Assembly (NCBI RefSeq): GCF_014208105.1
Contig: NZ_JACHMQ010000001.1
Span: 7,688,001 to 7,752,000 of the forward strand
Reading direction: 5' to 3'
Length of the DNA stretch: 64,000 bases
Source: Actinomadura coerulea
GTDB lineage: Bacteria > Actinomycetota > Actinomycetes > Streptosporangiales > Streptosporangiaceae
Below are positions 59,967 through 64,000 of this stretch, in pieces. Under the pieces are notes generated by a model. It was not told the DNA's origin. It saw nothing but the letters and a program-made list of their open reading frames with translations, and did not search any database. Numbering within the stretch: the stretch's first letter is position 1; each line of letters begins with the position of its first letter. The position numbers were made by a program, and so were the translations under genes.

Positions 59967-61052
59967 TTGTTCACGCTGCCGGACTTTCCGTGGGATCGGC
60001 TCGCGCCGTACAAGGAGCGCGCGCTGGCGCACCCGGACGGCATCGTCGACCTTTCGGTCGGAACGCCCGTGGACCCGACGCCCGAGCCCGTCAGGAAGGC
60101 CCTCGCCGCCGCGTCCGACGCGCCCGGCTACCCGCAGACGTACGGGACGCCGGAGCTGCGCGAGGCGGTCGCGGGATGGCTGCGGCGCCGCGCGGGTGTG
60201 ACGGGCGCCGACCCGGACGCGGTGCTCCCCGTCATCGGCACCAAGGAGCTCGTCGCCTGGCTGCCGACGCTGCTCGGCGCCGGCCCCGGCGACAAGGTCG
60301 TCTTCCCCGCACTGGCCTACCCGACCTACGACGTGGGGGTCCGGCTCGCCGGCGCCGACCCCGTCGCGACCGACGGCACGCTCGCGCTCGGCCCGGTCTC
60401 CCCGAAGATCGTGTGGGTGAACTCGCCGTCCAACCCGACCGGCAAGGTGCTGCCCGCCGAGCACCTGCGCAAGGTCGTGGCGTGGGCGCGCGGCCGCGGC
60501 GCGGTCGTCGTCAGCGACGAGTGCTACCTGGAGTTCGGCTGGGACGGGGACAACCCGCCGATCTCGATCCTGCACCCGGACGTCTGCGAGGGCTCCCACG
60601 CGGGGCTGCTCGCGCTGAACTCGCTGTCCAAGCGCTCCAACATGGCGGGCTACCGCGCCGGGTTCATCACCGGCGACCTCGCGCTGGTGAGGCGGCTGCT
60701 GGAGGTCCGCAAGCACGCCGGGATGATCGTCCCCGCGCCGGTGCAGGCCGCGATGACCGTGGCCTACGGCGACGACGCCCACGTCGACGAGCAGCGGGCC
60801 CGGTACGCGCGGCGCCGCGCCGCGCTGCGCGAGGCGTTCGAGAGGCACGGCTTCCGCATCGAGCACTCCGAGGCGTCCCTGTACCTGTGGGCCACGCGGG
60901 ACGAGCCCTGCTGGGACACCGTCGCCCACCTGGCGTCCCTCGGCATCCTGGTCGGCCCCGGCGAGTTCTACGGCCAAGGCGGCGCCAGGCACGTCCGAAT
61001 AGCCTTCACAGCCACGGACGCACGCGTAGCCGCCGCCACAACCCGCCTCTGA
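59967..61052 (+). CDS. dapC: Succinyldiaminopimelate aminotransferase
   Basis: A 361-residue class I/II PLP aminotransferase converting N-succinyl-2-amino-6-oxopimelate to N-succinyl-LL-diaminopimelate in lysine and peptidoglycan precursor synthesis. Seen: DLSVGTPVDPTPEPV, GYPQTYGTPELREAV, WVNSPSNPTGKV, VVSDECYLEFGW and the PLP Lys in LNSLSKRSNMAGYR. The TTG start (59967) has AAGGAGG 8 nt upstream. Position behind fdxA is the conserved actinobacterial arrangement. A long palindrome follows the stop. Confidence 0.93.
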   Translation: MFTLPDFPWDRLAPYKERALAHPDGIVDLSVGTPVDPTPEPVRKALAAASDAPGYPQTYGTPELREAVAGWLRRRAGVTGADPDAVLPVIGTKELVAWLPTLLGAGPGDKVVFPALAYPTYDVGVRLAGADPVATDGTLALGPVSPKIVWVNSPSNPTGKVLPAEHLRKVVAWARGRGAVVVSDECYLEFGWDGDNPPISILHPDVCEGSHAGLLALNSLSKRSNMAGYRAGFITGDLALVRRLLEVRKHAGMIVPAPVQAAMTVAYGDDAHVDEQRARYARRRAALREAFERHGFRIEHSEASLYLWATRDEPCWDTVAHLASLGILVGPGEFYGQGGARHVRIAFTATDARVAAATTRL

Positions 61053-61057
61053 CCCGT

Positions 61058-61121
61058 CCGTCGACTTGCGGCGTGTTGCCCTTAACCAACCCCTCACAAG
61101 GGCAACACGCCGCAAGTCGAC
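61058..61121. repeat. Long palindrome, copy B of a dispersed element
   Basis: Arms 61058-61082 and 61097-61121 are 25 bp, perfectly complementary, with a 14-nt loop; the core ACTTGCGGCGTGTTGCCCTT is identical to copy A at 48691-48752. It starts 6 bp after the dapC stop. The loops differ in length and sequence between the copies. Confidence 0.85.
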
Positions 61122-61275
61122 GTGGTCCCCGCGGGGTGGGGGCGGGAGATTTCGGGTTAGCGGGCGAAACCGCGCCTTCGTTTGATACGTCTGATCGCGG
61201 TATGGGCTGGACAGGCCACAGTCGGTAGGATCCGCAGGTCTGCCCCCCTTGAACGGACGAAATGATGGAGGTGCC

Positions 61276-61893
61276 GTGGGCAAAGCGGCGATAGTGGTCC
61301 TGCTGGCACTGATCCTGATCGCCTTGGTCGTGCTCATCGTCGTCCTGTCGCGGCGACGCTCGGGCGCGCCGGCGCCCGCGCCCGCCCCGGCCGTCCCGCG
61401 CGACCCGTTCGCCGCCGAGGACCAGGTGGCCGGCGACCCGCGCACGCTCAAGGCCGGCGACATGGTGGAGTACCTCGGCACCCGCTACTTCGTCCGCGGC
61501 TCGCTGCGGCTGAAGGAAGGCGGCTTCACCTGGAGCGAGCACCTCCTGGACGCGGACACGATCGAGGGCACCAAGGTGTGGATCTCCGTCGAGGAGGACC
61601 CCGACCTCGAGGTCGTCTGGTGGACTGAGCACGAGATCGGCGACCTGCGGCCGGGGGAGAAGAGCCTCGTCGTGGACGGCGTCGAGTACCGGCGCGACGA
61701 GCACGGCACCGCCGACTACACCAGCGAGGGCACGACGGGCGTCGGTGTGCAGGGCCGCGTCGAGTACGTCGACTACGAGGGCCCGCGCGGCAGGTACCTG
61801 TCGTTCGAGCAGTACGGCGGCGGCCAGTGGGAGGCGGGCCTCGGCGAGCGCGTCCCGACGGGATCGATGACGATCTACCCGGGCGGTAGCTGA
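61276..61893 (+). CDS. DUF4178 membrane-anchored protein
   Basis: A 205-residue protein: one N-terminal transmembrane helix (KAAIVVLLALILIALVVLIVVL), a Pro/Ala linker and a DUF4178 beta-rich domain (about 55-190; LKAGDMVEYLGTRYFVRGSLRL, GFTWSEHLLDA, WISVEEDPDLEVVWWTE, YLSFEQYGGGQWEA). GTG start with GGAGG 5 nt upstream. First gene of a five-gene run ending in spermidine synthase. Function unknown; probably faces the cytoplasm or membrane surface. Confidence 0.85.
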   Translation: MGKAAIVVLLALILIALVVLIVVLSRRRSGAPAPAPAPAVPRDPFAAEDQVAGDPRTLKAGDMVEYLGTRYFVRGSLRLKEGGFTWSEHLLDADTIEGTKVWISVEEDPDLEVVWWTEHEIGDLRPGEKSLVVDGVEYRRDEHGTADYTSEGTTGVGVQGRVEYVDYEGPRGRYLSFEQYGGGQWEAGLGERVPTGSMTIYPGGS

Positions 61894-61895
61894 CC

Positions 61896-62402
61896 TTGCA
61901 GGCCACCCTCGACACCCCCTACGCGGACGCCCGCGCCGACGGGCTCTCGTTCGCGCTCGGCCTGCCGCCGATGGACGCGCTCGCCGTCCTGCCGGTGGAG
62001 CGCGCGGGCCTGACCGTGGAGCTGCGCCTGCTCGGCGCGTCCCACCAGGTCATCGCCGGGCCGCTGAGCGAGACGGTGGCGTGCCTGCCCGGACGCGCCG
62101 AGCCGCTGCCGGGGCACGCGGCGATGAGCGTGCCCGGCTGGGCGTACGACTTCGCCGCGACGACCGCGGCGCACAGCGACGAGACGGCGTTCGCCCGCGC
62201 CGTCGAGGCCGTGTGCGCCCGGCTCGCGGACCGCGGTGACGCGCTGACCGGGGCGTTCCCCGGATCCCCGCACGCCGTCACCGTCCTTGCCTTGGAGGAC
62301 ACGGCGGGGCAGGAGGCCGCGCTCGGATGGCGCACCTGGCACGCCTACCCGCAGACCCGGGAGATCGTGATGACGCGGAGCCGGCTGGTGAGACCCTCAT
62401 GA
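61896..62402 (+). CDS. DUF2617 family protein
   Basis: A 168-residue soluble protein starting 2 bp after the DUF4178 stop: DTPYADARADGLSFALGL, VELRLLGASHQVIAG, then AYDFAATT and a C-terminal ALGWRTWHAYPQTREIVMTRSRL that is the DUF2617 hallmark. TTG start. It overlaps the next gene by ATGA. Function unknown, but the gene keeps company with DUF4178, DUF4247, DUF350 and spermidine synthase. Confidence 0.87.
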   Translation: MQATLDTPYADARADGLSFALGLPPMDALAVLPVERAGLTVELRLLGASHQVIAGPLSETVACLPGRAEPLPGHAAMSVPGWAYDFAATTAAHSDETAFARAVEAVCARLADRGDALTGAFPGSPHAVTVLALEDTAGQEAALGWRTWHAYPQTREIVMTRSRLVRPS

Positions 62403-62833
62403 ACAGCAGATACCGGGTGGCGGGCGCGGTGGCCGCCGCCGTCCTGACCGCCACGGCGCTCGGCGGCTGCGGCAAGTCGCAGTCGTCCTGGATCGCCGAC
62501 AAGTACACCAAGACCGGATACAACACCTACCGGTCGCCGAAGGCCCCCCAGACGGTCGCCTCGGAGATCAACCGCAAGTTCAAGCCGATCGACCGGGTGG
62601 ACGACATCGCCACCATGGGCGCCAACGGCGGCATCTTCATGCGCTACCCGAAGCTCGTCGTCGGCGTCCTGCCGAACGGGGTCGGCAGCCGGATCACGGT
62701 CGACGACCCGCGCGGCGGCTACAGCCGCCACTACTCGCACGTGAGCGGGTTCTGGAGCAGCCCGGGCAGCAACGGATGGACGAGCAGGGGCGCCGCGTCG
62801 TTCCGCGGCGGCGGGCCCGGGTCGGGCAAATGA
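62399..62833 (+). CDS. DUF4247 lipoprotein
   Basis: A 144-residue lipoprotein: signal peptide MNSRYRVAGAVAAAVLTATALGGC (Cys about 24) and a DUF4247 domain (WIADKYTKTGYN, VASEINRKFKPIDRVDD, GIFMRYPKLVVGVLPNG, GSRITVDD) ending in a Gly/Ser-rich tail. Overlaps the preceding stop by ATGA. Extracytoplasmic partner of the DUF350 channel-like protein in this operon; function unknown. Confidence 0.85.
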   Translation: MNSRYRVAGAVAAAVLTATALGGCGKSQSSWIADKYTKTGYNTYRSPKAPQTVASEINRKFKPIDRVDDIATMGANGGIFMRYPKLVVGVLPNGVGSRITVDDPRGGYSRHYSHVSGFWSSPGSNGWTSRGAASFRGGGPGSGK

Positions 62834-62860
62834 CGGGGTCGGGCAGATGAGGAGCCACAC

Positions 62861-63301
62861 ATGAACGACGACATCCTTCACGAGATCGGGGCGACCTTCG
62901 CCTACGGCGCGGTCGGCATCGCCCTGATGGCGCTCGGCTACCTGGTCGTGGAGGTGACGACGCCCGGCAAGCTCGGCAAGCAGATCTGGACCGAGGGCAA
63001 CCGCGGCGCCGCGCTCCTGCTGGCCGCCAAGCTCCTCGGCATCGCCGCGATCGTCACCACCGCGATCGTCACCAGCGACAGCGACCTCACCGACGGGCTG
63101 GTGGACACCGCCGTGTTCGGCGGCATCGGCATCGTGCTGATGATCGTGGCGTTCTTCCTGCTGGACGTGCTGACGCCCGGCAAGCTCGGCGCGACGCTCG
63201 TGGACACGGGCGGGACGGGCGGCGCGATCCACCCGGCGGGCTGGGTCGTCGCCGCCGCCGACCTCGGCGTCGCCGCGATCGTGGCCGGGGCGGTCTCCTG
63301 A
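62861..63301 (+). CDS. DUF350 membrane protein
   Basis: A 146-residue protein with four hydrophobic helices in two similar halves (FAYGAVGIALMALGYLVVEVTTPGKL and TAVFGGIGIVLMIVAFFLLDVLTPGKL), the internal duplication typical of DUF350/UPF0719. Family knowledge: probably a small membrane channel or carrier subunit. Start ATG 62861 with GAGG upstream; it ends overlapping the CTG/ACG start region of the spermidine synthase gene. Confidence 0.87.
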   Translation: MNDDILHEIGATFAYGAVGIALMALGYLVVEVTTPGKLGKQIWTEGNRGAALLLAAKLLGIAAIVTTAIVTSDSDLTDGLVDTAVFGGIGIVLMIVAFFLLDVLTPGKLGATLVDTGGTGGAIHPAGWVVAAADLGVAAIVAGAVS

Positions 63302-64000
63302 CGTCCCGCGACCTGGACCAGGCCGTCCGGCCGTCCGGCGGTCCCTCCCCGGAGCCGTCCCTTCCCGAGGGAGACGGCCCGGGGCGTCCGCGCGTCCCGG
63401 CGCGGGCGGCGCGGGCGCTGGTCCTCGCGGCCGTGTTCGCGTGCGCGGCGTGCGGCCTGGTGTACGAGCTGGCCCTGGTCGCGCTCGGCAGCTACCTCGT
63501 CGGGAACTCCGTCACGCAGGCGTCGATCGTCCTGTCGGTGATGGTGTTCGCGATGGGCGTCGGCTCACTGGCCGCCAAGCCGCTGCAGGGCCGCGCCGTG
63601 GTGGCGTTCGCGGTCGTGGAGGGCCTGCTCGCGCTGATCGGCGGCGTGTCGGTCCTCGTGCTGTACGCCGCGTTCGCCTGGCTCGACCTGTACGTCCCGG
63701 CGCTGGTGGTGGTGGCGTTCGCGGTCGGGGCGCTGATCGGCGCGGAGATCCCGCTGCTGATGACGCTCCTCCAGCGGATCCGCAAGCAGGACGCCGGGTC
63801 GGCGGTGGCCGACCTGTTCGCGGCCGACTACGTGGGGGCGCTGATCGGCGGCCTGGCGTTCCCGTTCCTGCTGCTGCCCACGTTCGGGCACATCAAGGGG
63901 GCGCTGCTCGTCGGCGTGGTGAACGCCGTCGCCGGGATGGCCGTCGTGATGTGGCTGTTCCGCCGCGAGGTCGGGCGCGCCGCCCGGATCGCGCTCGCCC
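63298..64000 (+). CDS. Membrane-bound spermidine synthase, N-terminal part (cut by window edge)
   Basis: The open frame runs from CTG 63298, which overlaps the DUF350 stop as CTGA, to the window end, at least 234 codons. After a Pro-rich lead, five or more hydrophobic helices follow (ALVLAAVFACAACGLVYELALVALGSYLVGNS, SIVLSVMVFAMGVGSLAAK, GALIGAEIPLLMTLLQ, DLFAADYVGALIGGLAFPFLLLP). This is the membrane domain that precedes the polyamine synthase domain in actinobacterial fusion proteins. The catalytic part lies beyond 64000. The start is uncertain: CTG is rare, and no ATG, GTG or TTG precedes the first helix. Confidence 0.82.
   Translation, partial: MTSRDLDQAVRPSGGPSPEPSLPEGDGPGRPRVPARAARALVLAAVFACAACGLVYELALVALGSYLVGNSVTQASIVLSVMVFAMGVGSLAAKPLQGRAVVAFAVVEGLLALIGGVSVLVLYAAFAWLDLYVPALVVVAFAVGALIGAEIPLLMTLLQRIRKQDAGSAVADLFAADYVGALIGGLAFPFLLLPTFGHIKGALLVGVVNAVAGMAVVMWLFRREVGRAARIALA

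Noticed and set aside
33819..63301. Biosynthetic gene cluster for a natural product
   Set aside because: No PKS, NRPS, terpene or RiPP core genes; resistance-like genes here are scattered and separately regulated.

Overview
The window is high-GC actinobacterial chromosome, most like Actinomadura or another Thermomonosporaceae. The grounds are very strong G/C third-position bias, frequent GTG/TTG starts, mycothiol biosynthesis (mshB), a HTH(DUF5753)/DUF397/anti-sigma-like ATPase module, SAV_2336- and Trypco-type domains, and DUF6113, DUF397, DUF2617, DUF4178 and DUF4247 families. Genus is an inference from gene content. I saw no rRNA, tRNA, CRISPR array, transposase or prophage.

Layout. 1-2.9 kb: succinate dehydrogenase sdhCAB (minus), sdhB running off the left edge. 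3.1-8.2 kb: a response-regulator/SpoIIE phosphatase and a coupled asymmetric heterodimeric ABC exporter. 8.2-13.5 kb: S9 peptidase, a receptor-type Ser/Thr kinase with a frameshift before its membrane segment, mshB and DUF6113. 13.5-24.9 kb: PadR/DHA2 efflux operon with a tandem repeat at its end, an LCP protein, ornithine aminotransferase with a divergent Lrp regulator, an RraA-like protein, a secreted M6 metalloprotease, another secreted protein, and a Cmx-type MFS pump with TetR regulator.

24.9-32.5 kb is the standout: a compact four-gene minus-strand operon encoding Trypco1, trypsin plus VMAP-C-like domain, MoxR-type AAA+ ATPase, and a 1550-residue SAV_2336/FtsK-like protein. The last carries an embedded segment resembling the N-terminus of 2-oxoglutarate dehydrogenase E1. 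The gene set matches the protease/NTPase conflict systems predicted by comparative genomics in multicellular actinobacteria. The big subunit's architecture looks unusual.

32.6-46.4 kb: small metabolic and membrane genes, a Vat-like acetyltransferase with divergent TetR and a clear shared operator, a VanS-like kinase with no VanR divergent from a VanJ-like gene, a 1350-residue protein of unknown family, an ACT protein and an oxidoreductase. 46.4-49.5 kb is a decayed accessory patch: a GNAT fragment, the HTH/DUF397/ATPase module, an ORF extended by 66-bp repeats, a long palindrome that recurs at 61.1 kb, and a nitronate monooxygenase pseudogene.

49.5-64 kb: two exported proteins, a quinone oxidoreductase, an alpha/beta hydrolase, a TNT-domain protein with YezG-like N-terminal sequence, a cysteinyl-tRNA-synthetase-like protein lacking catalytic motifs, a methyltransferase, a crotonase, a polysaccharide deacetylase, and the lysine-pathway pair fdxA-dapC separated by strong hairpins. 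Last comes a DUF4178-DUF2617-DUF4247-DUF350-spermidine synthase operon that runs off the right edge. Several genes share a TANNNT box 6-8 nt before the start codon, suggesting leaderless transcription.
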